Source of the DNA: Chitinophagales bacterium
GTDB lineage: Bacteria; Bacteroidota; Bacteroidia; Chitinophagales; BACL12
Length of the DNA stretch: 16,495 nucleotides
Reading direction: 5' to 3'
Assembly (NCBI GenBank): GCA_014380545.1
Contig: JACMJP010000057.1
Span: 1-16,495, forward strand
A program made the translations under genes and the position numbers. How positions within the stretch are numbered: the first letter of the stretch is position 1; each line of letters opens with the position of its first letter. Positions 1 to 6,742 of this stretch are shown here, piece by piece. The notes under the pieces are model-generated. The model had not been told where the DNA came from and ran no database searches. It saw only the letters and a list, made by a program, of their open reading frames with translations.

Positions 1-285
1 AATGTAGAGCAACTTGCGAGACAAAATTTTTTATCAATCCGGCAATTTGAACGCAACTTCAAAGAGTTTTCCGGTTTCCGTCCTAAACTTTTTTCAAGAA
101 TTATTCGCTTTCAATCTGCATTGAGTGAATATGATAACAAAGGCAAACCTTTAACAGAAATAGCTTATGCATGTGGCTACTATGACCAATCACATTTCAT
201 TCACGATTTTAAAGAATTTTCCGGCCATTATCCAAAACATTATTTTTCAGGTAAAGCAGAAGGTGCAGAATACAGAGATAATTAA
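1..285 (+). CDS. AraC-family transcriptional regulator, C-terminal HTH part (5' truncated by window edge)
   Basis: Open from base 1 in frame 1 to a TAA at 283-285, giving the last 94 residues. The readable part is the second half of an AraC/XylS DNA-binding domain. It contains LSIRQFERNFKEFSGFRPK (first HTH recognition helix and linker) and LTEIAYACGYYDQSHFIHDF followed by KEFSGHYPKHY, the classic signature of the second HTH. A short polar tail follows. The ligand-binding N-terminus lies outside the window, so the inducer is unknown. The next gene starts 73 bases downstream on the same strand, so this regulator could control the small-protein genes that follow, as AraC-type activators often act on adjacent genes; that link is inference. 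Family assignment is secure; target and ligand are not visible. Confidence 0.92.
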   Translation, partial: NVEQLARQNFLSIRQFERNFKEFSGFRPKLFSRIIRFQSALSEYDNKGKPLTEIAYACGYYDQSHFIHDFKEFSGHYPKHYFSGKAEGAEYRDN

Positions 286-358
286 AGAATGTCGTTTTTT
301 TACAATTTTTAACCGGTTGCAAATCGCATCTTTGTGTTACAATTATAAATGAAATAAA

Positions 359-751
359 ATGAATAAAAGTAAAACTACACCGGAAGGATACTCAACAGTT
401 TGCCCTTATTTAATGGTAGCAAGTGTTGAAAAACAAATAGAATTTCTAAAAGAAGTTTTTAATGCAGAGGTAAGAAAAGAAATGAAAGAAGTTGATGAAG
501 AAATCAGACACGGAGAAGTGAGCATTGGTGAAGTTGTACTTATGATGGGAAGAGCAAGCAGTATTTATCCTGCAAGAAAAAGTTTTAATTATGTTTATGT
601 TGAAAATCCTGACGAAGTATATAACCGTGCAATTGCAAAAGGTGCTGTCTCTGTTATGAAACCTGTTGACCAGGAGTATGGGGATCGTTCAGGAGGTTTT
701 ACAGATTTGCATGGCAATGAATGGTGGGTAGCTTGTCCATTAAAATCATAA
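359..751 (+). CDS. VOC-superfamily (PhnB/glyoxalase-like) protein
   Basis: 130 residues, a single vicinal-oxygen-chelate module. After YSTVCPYLMVASVEKQIEFL (the first beta-alpha unit typical of PhnB-like VOC proteins) come IRHGEVSIGEVVLMMG with His51 at a usual metal-ligand position, and YGDRSGGFTDLHGNEWWVA (residues 107-125), the hallmark C-terminal strand of PhnB/YdcE-type glyoxalase-like proteins. VOC proteins act as dimers and are metal-dependent lyases, isomerases or dioxygenases, or metal-free drug-sequestering proteins of the bleomycin-resistance type; the substrate cannot be read here. No signal peptide, so cytoplasmic. It begins 73 bases after the AraC regulator and ends 29 bases before the YjbR-type gene, consistent with co-transcription. 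ATG at 359 is the only good start for a complete first strand. Confidence 0.9.
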   Translation: MNKSKTTPEGYSTVCPYLMVASVEKQIEFLKEVFNAEVRKEMKEVDEEIRHGEVSIGEVVLMMGRASSIYPARKSFNYVYVENPDEVYNRAIAKGAVSVMKPVDQEYGDRSGGFTDLHGNEWWVACPLKS

Positions 752-780
752 ATCAAAGTAAAAAATAATTTCAAATTTAA

Positions 781-1113
781 ATGGTAACAATTGCATCATT
801 CAGAAAGTTGGCGCTATCGTTTCCGGAAACAACAGAACTTCCTCATTTTGAAAAAACATCGTTCCGGGTGAAGAAAAAAATATTTGCAACACTTTCTGAA
901 ATAAATAAAATAGCCTGTTTAAAATTTTCAGAATTTGATCAATCTGCTTTCTGTTCGTATAGTAAGTCTGCTATTTATCCTGTGCCCAATAAATGGGGCA
1001 AACAAGGCTGGACATTTATTGAATTGAGTAAAGTGCCTGAAACATTATTATTGGATGCTTTGGATACCGCTTATAAAAATGTATTAACATCCGGGAAAAA
1101 GAAAGGCTCCTGA
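781..1113 (+). CDS. MmcQ/YjbR-family protein
   Basis: 110 residues covering the whole MmcQ/YjbR fold (a CyaY-like alpha/beta fold described as a double-wing DNA-binding motif). Diagnostic stretches are FPETTELPHFEKTSFRVKKK (residues 14-33), which matches the family's FPgt.E..Hf....fkV.gKiFa pattern, and NKWGKQGWTFIEL (70-82), the family's loop and strand before the final helix. The molecular role is not established; some members are annotated as DNA-binding and the name derives from a mitomycin C cluster gene. Small and cytoplasmic. It lies 29 bases after the VOC gene and 25 bases before the NTF2-like gene, so the three probably share a transcript. Identity of the family is strong; function is open. 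Confidence 0.88.
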   Translation: MVTIASFRKLALSFPETTELPHFEKTSFRVKKKIFATLSEINKIACLKFSEFDQSAFCSYSKSAIYPVPNKWGKQGWTFIELSKVPETLLLDALDTAYKNVLTSGKKKGS

Positions 1114-1138
1114 TCTATCATCAAAAAAATTATAATGA

Positions 1139-1522
1139 ATGGAAAGTAACATAAAAAATATGCGGCAGGAAGTAATTCAATTTGGTAAAAAGTGGGATGA
1201 GGCAATGGTGCGTAATGATGCAAATGAAATTGGCAGTTTTATGTCTGATGACTGGGTTATAGTTGGCACTGAAGGCGGAATTACATCTAAAACTACTTTC
1301 CTTGATTTTATAAAGAGCGGTGATCTGCTCCACAACAAAATGGATTTTGAAGATACAAGAGTGGAAATTTATGATAATACTGCCGTAGTTACCGGCAAAG
1401 GAACAAGCAGCGGAACTTACAGGGGAGAACCATTTAGCTTTTATGAATGGTCAACAAGTATATATATAAAGAATAACGGTCATTGGCGCTGTGTACTCAC
1501 CATGCTTACACCGGCAAAATAG
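1139..1522 (+). CDS. NTF2-like (DUF4440/SnoaL-type) protein
   Basis: 127 residues, one cone-shaped NTF2-like domain. The N-terminal helix (VIQFGKKWDEAMVRNDANEI) is followed by FMSDDWVIVGTEGGITSKTTFLDF, the usual helix-strand entry of DUF4440 proteins. A run of antiparallel strands follows (VEIYDNTAVVTGKGTSSGTY, EWSTSIYIKNNGHWRCVLTM), ending with the typical W+cv..mltp edge. These proteins bind small ligands in an open pocket; some are isomerases or cyclases, many have no known reaction. An ATG at 1135 in another frame reaches a stop after four codons, so the ATG at 1139 is the start. It is the last of three closely spaced genes. The family call is firm and the substrate unknown. Confidence 0.85.
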   Translation: MESNIKNMRQEVIQFGKKWDEAMVRNDANEIGSFMSDDWVIVGTEGGITSKTTFLDFIKSGDLLHNKMDFEDTRVEIYDNTAVVTGKGTSSGTYRGEPFSFYEWSTSIYIKNNGHWRCVLTMLTPAK

Positions 1523-1546
1523 ACCTCAGACATTGAGCAGAAATAA

Positions 1547-1562
1547 ATCATCGCCGGGTGAT
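1547..1562 (+). other. Short hairpin after the NTF2-like gene
   Basis: ATCATC (1547-1552), loop GCCG, GGTGAT (1557-1562): a six-pair stem with one G-T pair, 25 bases after the stop of the NTF2-like gene. A run of eight T (1579-1586) follows but is 16 bases away, so this is at best an imperfect terminator. The rest of 1523-1659 shows nothing else recognisable. Confidence 0.25.
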
Positions 1563-1659
1563 CTGAAAATAATTAAACTTTTTTTTCATTTTTAAAAACA
1601 GGCTGCCATAGGGTTGTCAGTGAGTGCTATTTTCTTTGCTTCATAAACAAAAAAATAGT

Positions 1660-2157
1660 ATGACAACAATTAACATGTTATTAAAAGAACTGGAGCAGGA
1701 AGCTCAGACAACCCGCAAAATGTTAAGCCGTATTCCGGATGATAAATTTGACTGGCAGCCGCATCCAAAGAGTATGAGCATAAGAAGGCTTGCAACACAT
1801 ATTGCTGATTTGCCTGCATGGGTAACAATGGCAATTACAACAGATGAACTTGATTTTGCAAGTAGTCCGTATAAAGAGGAAGTATTAAATGATACTGCCT
1901 CAATACTTGATTATTTTGAGAGATCATTAAAGAACGGAAAAGAGCAATTGGAAAAAGCGGATGAATCAACTTTTGATAAACCCTGGACATTACGCAACGG
2001 TGAAGAAATATATGCGGTTAATCCTAAGCATGAAGTAATACGCATGACCTATTGCCAGATCGTTCATCACCGTGCACAGTTGGGTGTTTATTTAAGATTA
2101 TTGGATGTTCCAATTCCCGGAAGTTATGGACCAAGTGCAGATGAAATGGGTTTTTAA
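1660..2157 (+). CDS. DinB-family protein
   Basis: 165 residues from ATG 1660. A GTG at 1624 would add 12 residues of unlikely sequence, so the ATG is preferred. The protein is a four-helix DinB/YfiT-type domain. Helix 1 is followed by PDDKFDWQPHPKSMSIRRLA, whose F.w.phpks.si..la.Hi pattern is typical, then His47, IADLPAW, and near the C-terminus IVHHRAQLGVYLRLLDVPIPG with His136/His137. His47 and the HH..Q helix give the usual divalent-metal triad. Family members include metal-dependent thiol transferases (e.g. bacillithiol or mycothiol transferases) and hydrolases induced by DNA damage or other stress; which thiol or substrate applies here cannot be seen. It stands 137 bases after the NTF2-like gene, probably with its own transcription start, and ends before a strong palindrome. 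Confidence 0.88.
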   Translation: MTTINMLLKELEQEAQTTRKMLSRIPDDKFDWQPHPKSMSIRRLATHIADLPAWVTMAITTDELDFASSPYKEEVLNDTASILDYFERSLKNGKEQLEKADESTFDKPWTLRNGEEIYAVNPKHEVIRMTYCQIVHHRAQLGVYLRLLDVPIPGSYGPSADEMGF

Positions 2158-2241
2158 AATTTATTTCACTTTGTTAAAAGTAATTATAAAGCTGATCATA
2201 TCAACTATCAATTTTATAATTAAATAAAAATTATTTTCTGT

Positions 2242-2291
2242 AAGGCACAAAGTTCACAAAGGGAAATAAATTGTGTTCGTTGTGCTTTTTT
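2242..2291 (+). repeat. Intergenic palindrome with 9-nt tandem units; possible terminator
   Basis: Left arm 2242-2259 is AAGGCACAA then AGTTCACAA. Right arm 2271-2288 is TTGTGTTCG then TTGTGCTTT. The outer nine bases pair completely (one G-T), the inner CACAA/TTGTG pairs again, and an 11-base loop separates the arms. Each arm repeats CACAA (or TTGTG) with a 9-base period. Six T (2286-2291) overlap and follow the stem, so it could end transcription of the DinB gene 84 bases upstream. I recall similar CACAAAGTTCACAAAG-type palindromes scattered in Bacteroidota genomes, but that needs a genome search. The rest of 2158-2331 is AT-rich without a gene. Confidence 0.7.
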
Positions 2292-2331
2292 ATTTCTCTG
2301 CTTCCGGCAAAGAAAATTTAAAATATTATAT

Positions 2332-2961
2332 ATGGAAAAACTTGATCTCACAAAAAAATATAAAAGTTATTACACCGCTAAAACAAAACCTGCATTGGTG
2401 GAAATTGAAAAAGCGCAATTTCTTTCTATAAAAGGTAAAGGCGATCCTGCATCAGATGAATTTGCTTTAAGGGTGCAGGCATTATATGCCACTGCTTATG
2501 GAATTAAATTTATTTGTAAGGCTGCGCAAAAAGATTTTGTTGTTGCAAAGCTGGAAGGCCTGTGGTGGTTTGATGAAAAGAAATATAAAAACGTTTCTAT
2601 AACAGATGCGCCAATTAAAATTCCCCGAAGCGAATGGTTTTACCGATTATTAATTCGCTTGCCTGATTTTATTAAACAGGAATATATACAAACCACAAAA
2701 CAACATGTAATAACAGAAAAAGAATTACCGCTTGCAAAAGAAATTGAATTATTTACTATGCAGGAAGGATGCTGTGTGCAAATGCTGCATGTTGGTGCTT
2801 TTGACAAGGAACCTGAAACATTACTACAGATGCAAACTTTTATGCAACTAAATAATTTAAAGCAAAACGGACTGCACCACGAAATTTATTTATCAGATTT
2901 CAGGAAAACTGCACCACATAAATTAAAAACAATTTTACGGGAGCCGGTGAAAGGATATTGA
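2332..2961 (+). CDS. GyrI-like small-molecule-binding domain protein
   Basis: 209 residues, a stand-alone GyrI-like (SHS2-derived, effector-binding) protein without a DNA-binding domain. Family marks are ASDEFALRVQALYATAYGIK (residues 40-59), the LEGLWWF strand (74-80), QMLHVGAFDKEP (150-161) and HHEIYLSDFRKTAP with the following KLKTILREPV (182-205), which correspond to the family's aQ.lH.Gpy..ep and HHEIYLsDpR...peklkTvlR.Pv patterns. Stand-alone GyrI-like proteins such as Listeria Lin2189 have been reported to hydrolyse cyclopropanoid genotoxins; others bind drugs as in the BmrR effector domain. Whether this one is an enzyme or a binder is unknown. Cytoplasmic. It closes the run of small proteins downstream of the AraC gene but has a 174-base gap and a palindrome before it, so it is probably transcribed separately. 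Confidence 0.87.
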   Translation: MEKLDLTKKYKSYYTAKTKPALVEIEKAQFLSIKGKGDPASDEFALRVQALYATAYGIKFICKAAQKDFVVAKLEGLWWFDEKKYKNVSITDAPIKIPRSEWFYRLLIRLPDFIKQEYIQTTKQHVITEKELPLAKEIELFTMQEGCCVQMLHVGAFDKEPETLLQMQTFMQLNNLKQNGLHHEIYLSDFRKTAPHKLKTILREPVKGY

Positions 2962-3028
2962 GTGGCATAATAACATTATGATGAAGCTTTGACTTGTTTT
3001 TCAATTCAATCTGATACAAGTTTTCCCT

Positions 3029-3036
3029 TATATTTG
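3029..3036 (+). promoter_or_regulatory. Bacteroidota -7 box (TAnnTTTG) for the T9SS type B protein
   Basis: TATATTTG matches the Bacteroidota sigma -7 consensus TAnnTTTG exactly. No TTTG -33 box is visible at the usual 17-23 base spacing. The start codon lies only eight bases downstream, so the mRNA would have almost no leader. Confidence 0.45.
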
Positions 3037-3043
3037 TGTAGTT

Positions 3044-4945
3044 ATGAAAATTTCATTGCTCATTTGGTTACTACTTATAAAAGCATTTATTTTTGCTCAA
3101 TGGAACCTTATAAAAAATGAGAGCTTTGAGGAATACAATACATGTCCTGAGGGATTAGATGCAGTGGATACTTCAAGTACAGATTTTCCATGGGTAATTG
3201 ACTGGTTTAAGCCTATCGGTTTTGCAACTACTGATTATTATAATGTATGTGCAGAGTCAATAGTTAGTATTCCTGAAACTTTTGTGGGATACAGGGAAAC
3301 AAAAACAGGAAATGCTTTTGGTGGTATAATAATATATGTGAAACTTCCTGATGACATCGACACAATAGATGGGTATCCGAATGTCTATAGAGAATATTTT
3401 CAGACAAAACTCAAGGATACCTTACAGGAAGGAATATGTTATTATGTTGAATTCTGGGTTGGACCTGCTTACCGAGAGGCAACAAGTATATGGGAAGAAA
3501 TATTATATGGAACAGACGATATTGGTGCATATTTTTCGGAAAACAGACCTGAACCCGATGATCCATGGTTATTTGGATTAATAGAAGATGTAGTGCCCCA
3601 AATAGCCAATCCCGAAGATTCTTTTATGATGGACGTTACAAAGTGGTATGAAGTATCAGGAACATTTATAGCTTCGGGTGGTGAGGAATACATGACTATA
3701 GGTAATTTTCTTATAAGCGATTCAACTGATGTAATACCAATTGAGTTACCCTCTCTATGGGATATAATCAACAGGTGCTGCTATGTATTTATAGAAGATG
3801 TTACAGTAGCATCTCTTTCTCCCGAAGCCTGGGATCTTATGCATGATACAACACTTTGTGCAGGAGATACACTTACATTCAATTATCCCATCGGGGCGTT
3901 AAGTTATACCTGGAATACAGGTGATACAACGAACAGCATTCAAATTGACAGTGAAGGATTATATATTTTAACCGCTGTTTATCCGTGTATCACATTATAT
4001 GACAGTGCTTATATTTATCTCACAACAGGATACACAACTTTTACATTTCTTGATACTACTATTTGTAATACAAATTTGCCTATTGAATTAAATGCGTCAC
4101 CGGGATATGCAAATTATTTATGGAATACAGGTGATACAACAAATACAATAGAAATATTTTTTGAAGGGGAATATGTAGTAATGTCTTCTATAAGTTGCCT
4201 TTCAGGAATTGATTCATTTATTGTAACAGTAATTGATTCATCAGAATTTTATTTAAATATCGGTAACGATTCAACACTTTGTTCAAATTTTCCAATTTCA
4301 ATAAATATATATGCAGATGATGGTTTTGATAATTATTTGTGGAGCACGGGAGATACAACACAGCAAATAGGAATTTATGAGGATGGTTATTACAGTATTG
4401 AAACGGAAAATATTTGCGGTGTGTGGACAGACGCTATTGAATTTAGTGTGATGGACCCTCCTGTTCCTGTTTATTTGGGAGAAGATCAGGCATTGTGTAC
4501 ATACACAGGAATTACATTCATAGAATTAAATGCAGGCGACGGGCAATCTTCCTATCTCTGGAACGCAGGCTCAACACAACAAATAATTACAATTGAAGAA
4601 CCGGGGATCTATTATGTAACATGCTCAAATAAATGCGGATCAGTTTCTGACCTTATTGAAATTACGCAATGTGAAAATATTTATGTTCCAAATGCTTTCT
4701 CTCCAAACGGAGACGGAGTAAATGACTTTTTTACCATTTATACTGGAAATGATATTCAAATTCTGTATGTAACTATTTTTAACCGCTGGGGTGAAATAAT
4801 TTTTCAAACAAATGATCCTGCAATTATATGGGATGGTACACATAAAAATGTTGCACAACCATCAGAAGTTTATTCGTATGTCATTAATTATTTGATTGAA
4901 AGTAATCCAGTGATGGCAAAAGGAAATATTACGCTTGTAAAGTAG
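3044..4945 (+). CDS. Secreted repeat protein with T9SS type B (gliding-motility-type) C-terminal domain
   Basis: 633 residues. A signal peptide (about 1-18, LLIWLLLIKAFIFA core) is followed by WNLIKNESFEEYNTCPEG, the opening of a jelly-roll-like domain common at the N-terminus of Bacteroidota surface proteins (about 20-255). Four related Ig/PKD-like repeats follow, each with a Cys and a Y.W.tGdtt.-type strand; the tryptophans are at 290, 360, 433 and 506, so the period is 70-73 residues. Residues 546-633 are the type B sorting domain, with VPNAFSPNGDGVNDFF (548-563), IFNRWGEIIF and IWDGT, and an NITLVK-type end. The protein should pass Sec, cross the outer membrane by the type IX secretion system and be released or anchored. 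A role in adhesion is inferred from architecture only. It converges tail-to-tail with the next gene, 25 bases apart. Confidence 0.92.
   Translation: MKISLLIWLLLIKAFIFAQWNLIKNESFEEYNTCPEGLDAVDTSSTDFPWVIDWFKPIGFATTDYYNVCAESIVSIPETFVGYRETKTGNAFGGIIIYVKLPDDIDTIDGYPNVYREYFQTKLKDTLQEGICYYVEFWVGPAYREATSIWEEILYGTDDIGAYFSENRPEPDDPWLFGLIEDVVPQIANPEDSFMMDVTKWYEVSGTFIASGGEEYMTIGNFLISDSTDVIPIELPSLWDIINRCCYVFIEDVTVASLSPEAWDLMHDTTLCAGDTLTFNYPIGALSYTWNTGDTTNSIQIDSEGLYILTAVYPCITLYDSAYIYLTTGYTTFTFLDTTICNTNLPIELNASPGYANYLWNTGDTTNTIEIFFEGEYVVMSSISCLSGIDSFIVTVIDSSEFYLNIGNDSTLCSNFPISINIYADDGFDNYLWSTGDTTQQIGIYEDGYYSIETENICGVWTDAIEFSVMDPPVPVYLGEDQALCTYTGITFIELNAGDGQSSYLWNAGSTQQIITIEEPGIYYVTCSNKCGSVSDLIEITQCENIYVPNAFSPNGDGVNDFFTIYTGNDIQILYVTIFNRWGEIIFQTNDPAIIWDGTHKNVAQPSEVYSYVINYLIESNPVMAKGNITLVK
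3911..4140 (+). repeat. Identical 20-bp direct repeat inside the T9SS type B gene
   Basis: The 20 bases TGGAATACAGGTGATACAAC occur at 3911-3930 and again, unchanged, at 4121-4140. The copies are 210 bases (70 codons) apart and encode the WNTGDTT strand of repeats 1 and 2. The third repeat (about 4340) encodes WSTGDTT but has diverged in DNA. Confidence 0.9.
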
Positions 4946-4970
4946 CGGGTAATATTTTGAATGATATACA

Positions 4971-6530
4971 TTATTCTGAATCCCCAACCTTCATCACCTT
5001 AAAAGTTTTCTTTTTATGAGCGGCAGAAATATCAATTACATACATACCTTCTGTCCAGTCTGCAATATTTATTGCATAATTTGATGCGCTTATGTTTGAT
5101 TGCGTAAATACTTCCCTTCCAAAAAGATCATACACAACAATATCATAATTACTTACTGTAGGATCATAAAATTGAATATTAAAAACATCTGTTGCAGGAT
5201 TCGGAAATACAGAAACATCTTTTAATGTTTCAATTTCATGTGTTGTATTTAAAACAGCACTGTCGAGAATTACATTTTCATCACCCGGCAAATAAAATGT
5301 GTAGGCAAAAAAACAAAGCATCATTTCATCAGTAGTTTGCTCACCCAGCCAAACATCTTCAGGCGGATCATTCGGGTTATCTTCGTTTGCAGTTGTGTTA
5401 TCATATGTTGCAATTCCATAAAAATCTGTATTGGCAGGAATACGCAATAATTTCTGGAACTGGTATGCACTCTGCCAATGAAAATCCCAGTCGTCAATTT
5501 TAATTAAAGGAATTGTATCACCACCATCAGGAGGTAATGCAAAGGCCCAATATGTTTGCCCTAATAAATGCATATGCGGTGAAACGGAAATTAATGTGAG
5601 ATCAATTCCGTAATCAACACTGAATATTTCATGAAATGTTTGAACTGTGTTTGCAGGAATATAAAATAATGGTTCCTGAAAACAGGGTGCGAAATGAAAT
5701 AATATCGGGTCTATCCAAACAGGCCTTGTAAAAATAGCATCACTGTATTGCAGGTTAATTGTTGTTTCATCAGTTTCACCTTCATGGCCGGGTGCAAAAT
5801 GTAATTCAACAATAATATCAGATCCCGCTGATAATTCTACTCCCATTCCTGCAGGTAAATAAAATAAATTATCACCGGGCGCCCATCCGCCAATTAATTT
5901 TGCATAATCACTTGGCAGGTCGGCACCATTTGATTCAAAACCCGGAAGCGGATCTTCCAGATCTTTCAAATAACTTTCATCGCTGGTATCCATGTAAATT
6001 AACATATGATGCACAGCGCCAACATTACCGGGCAAATATTCAAATCCACTTATATATCTTGTTTCATCAAGATCAGAATGCACTACAAAACTTCTGTACT
6101 GATCTACATTTTCTGAAATAGTAAATTCAGGTAATAACACTTCTTTGTCAATATCTGTCATTTGCGGTCCCGTTACATAAGTTGGAGGCTCAGGCTCGGC
6201 ACCCGGTCCTTTTGGTGCACCGTTCATTACCCAATCTATTAAAGTATTTTTTTCTTCTTCGCTTAATACTCTTTCATCCGTAAAATGAACGTAAGTAGGA
6301 TCAGGGGGCCAGGGCGGCATTTCATCGTTTTCAATTGCATCCAGAATTTCATCATCTGCATCTTTTGCCGCTGCATAATTTGTTAGAGGAAAATGTGCAA
6401 CACCTTCATCATGGTGACAGTTTCCGCATTTATTAAAAACAATTTCTGCAACTTCACTATTCCATGTCGGCATTTGCGAAAATACACGGGCAGATATACA
6501 AATAAAGAGGAGGAAAATAATATTTTTCAT
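4971..6530 (-). CDS. T9SS-exported fusion of c-type heme domain and copper type II (PHM/DBH-like) monooxygenase
   Basis: 519 residues from ATG 6530 (a TTG three codons upstream is less likely). Signal peptide MKNIIFLLFICISARVFSQ. A short cytochrome c-like domain follows, with the heme motif CGNCH (35-39) and MPPWPPDP, whose Met71 is a likely axial ligand. Next comes a two-domain PHM/DBH-type copper fold with counterparts of all six copper ligands: HH at 174-175 (AVHHMLIY) and His244 (VELHFAPG) for the CuH site; His319 and His321 (SPHMHLLG) plus Met403 or 404 (TTDEMM) for the CuM site. Residues about 437-519 are a type A T9SS domain (VSVFPNPATD ... GMYVIDI). Such enzymes hydroxylate unactivated C-H bonds using O2 and an electron donor; the fused heme could supply electrons, which is inference. 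The substrate is unknown. It is the last gene of the minus-strand run. Confidence 0.88.
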   Translation of the reverse strand: MKNIIFLLFICISARVFSQMPTWNSEVAEIVFNKCGNCHHDEGVAHFPLTNYAAAKDADDEILDAIENDEMPPWPPDPTYVHFTDERVLSEEEKNTLIDWVMNGAPKGPGAEPEPPTYVTGPQMTDIDKEVLLPEFTISENVDQYRSFVVHSDLDETRYISGFEYLPGNVGAVHHMLIYMDTSDESYLKDLEDPLPGFESNGADLPSDYAKLIGGWAPGDNLFYLPAGMGVELSAGSDIIVELHFAPGHEGETDETTINLQYSDAIFTRPVWIDPILFHFAPCFQEPLFYIPANTVQTFHEIFSVDYGIDLTLISVSPHMHLLGQTYWAFALPPDGGDTIPLIKIDDWDFHWQSAYQFQKLLRIPANTDFYGIATYDNTTANEDNPNDPPEDVWLGEQTTDEMMLCFFAYTFYLPGDENVILDSAVLNTTHEIETLKDVSVFPNPATDVFNIQFYDPTVSNYDIVVYDLFGREVFTQSNISASNYAINIADWTEGMYVIDISAAHKKKTFKVMKVGDSE

Positions 6531-6667
6531 TTGTTTCAATTATAGATTCTTAGAGCCTGTAAATATACGAAGGTTTAAGCCATGGGTATGCCTGTAGGCT
6601 GAAGGGTTAAAAATAAAATTTCAAATGAAGATGAGCGGCTTTGAAATGGTGACATAAATAAAATGTA

Positions 6668-6730
6668 CTCCCGCAGATTACGAAGCAAACGCAGGGAAAA
6701 AATAAAATATATCTGCGGAATCTGCGGGAG
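6668..6730. repeat. Intergenic palindrome with 9-nt tandem units (CGCAGAT type)
   Basis: CTCCCGCAGATT (6668-6679) and AATCTGCGGGAG (6719-6730) are perfect 12-base inverted copies. The right arm repeats with a 9-base period (ATCTGCGGA 6711-6719, ATCTGCGGG 6720-6728). The left arm does so less perfectly (CCCGCAGAT, TACGAAGCA, AACGCAGGG; 6670-6696). An inner CGCAG/CTGCG pair (6690-6694, 6713-6717) can also form. It begins 13 bases beyond the stop codon of the large barrel gene, so it could act in that transcript's 3' end. I recall related CGCAGATT palindromes as dispersed repeats in Bacteroidota; a genome search would show this. The rest of 6531-6742 has no gene. Confidence 0.8.
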
Positions 6731-6742
6731 ATTGTATCACAC

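Noticed and set aside
311..318. AACCGGTT, a perfect 8-base palindrome between the AraC gene and the VOC gene, considered as an operator.
   Set aside because: AraC-type proteins usually bind direct repeats, and a single 8-base palindrome is too short to support a regulatory site.
1130..1333. Minus-strand open frame opposite the NTF2-like gene.
   Set aside because: It overlaps a gene with a clear family signature and its translation shows no domain or signal of its own.
1660..2157. The two DinB-family genes (here and 11048-11581) as a recent duplication.
   Set aside because: Their sequences agree only at family-level positions, so they are distant paralogues of a large superfamily.
2966..2980. 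CATAAT-AAC-ATTATG hairpin after the GyrI-like gene, considered as a terminator.
   Set aside because: The stem is AT-rich with a three-base loop and has no T run directly after it.
3469..3771. 100-codon minus-strand open frame inside the T9SS type B gene.
   Set aside because: It is a shadow of a well-supported secreted protein and lacks any recognisable motif.
6571..6607. A stretch with CCATGGGTATGCC and CTGTAGGCTGAAGGG that looked like a remnant of a dispersed palindromic repeat.
   Set aside because: Only a four-base AGCC/GGCT pairing can be seen and there is no second copy in the window; it rests on vague resemblance.
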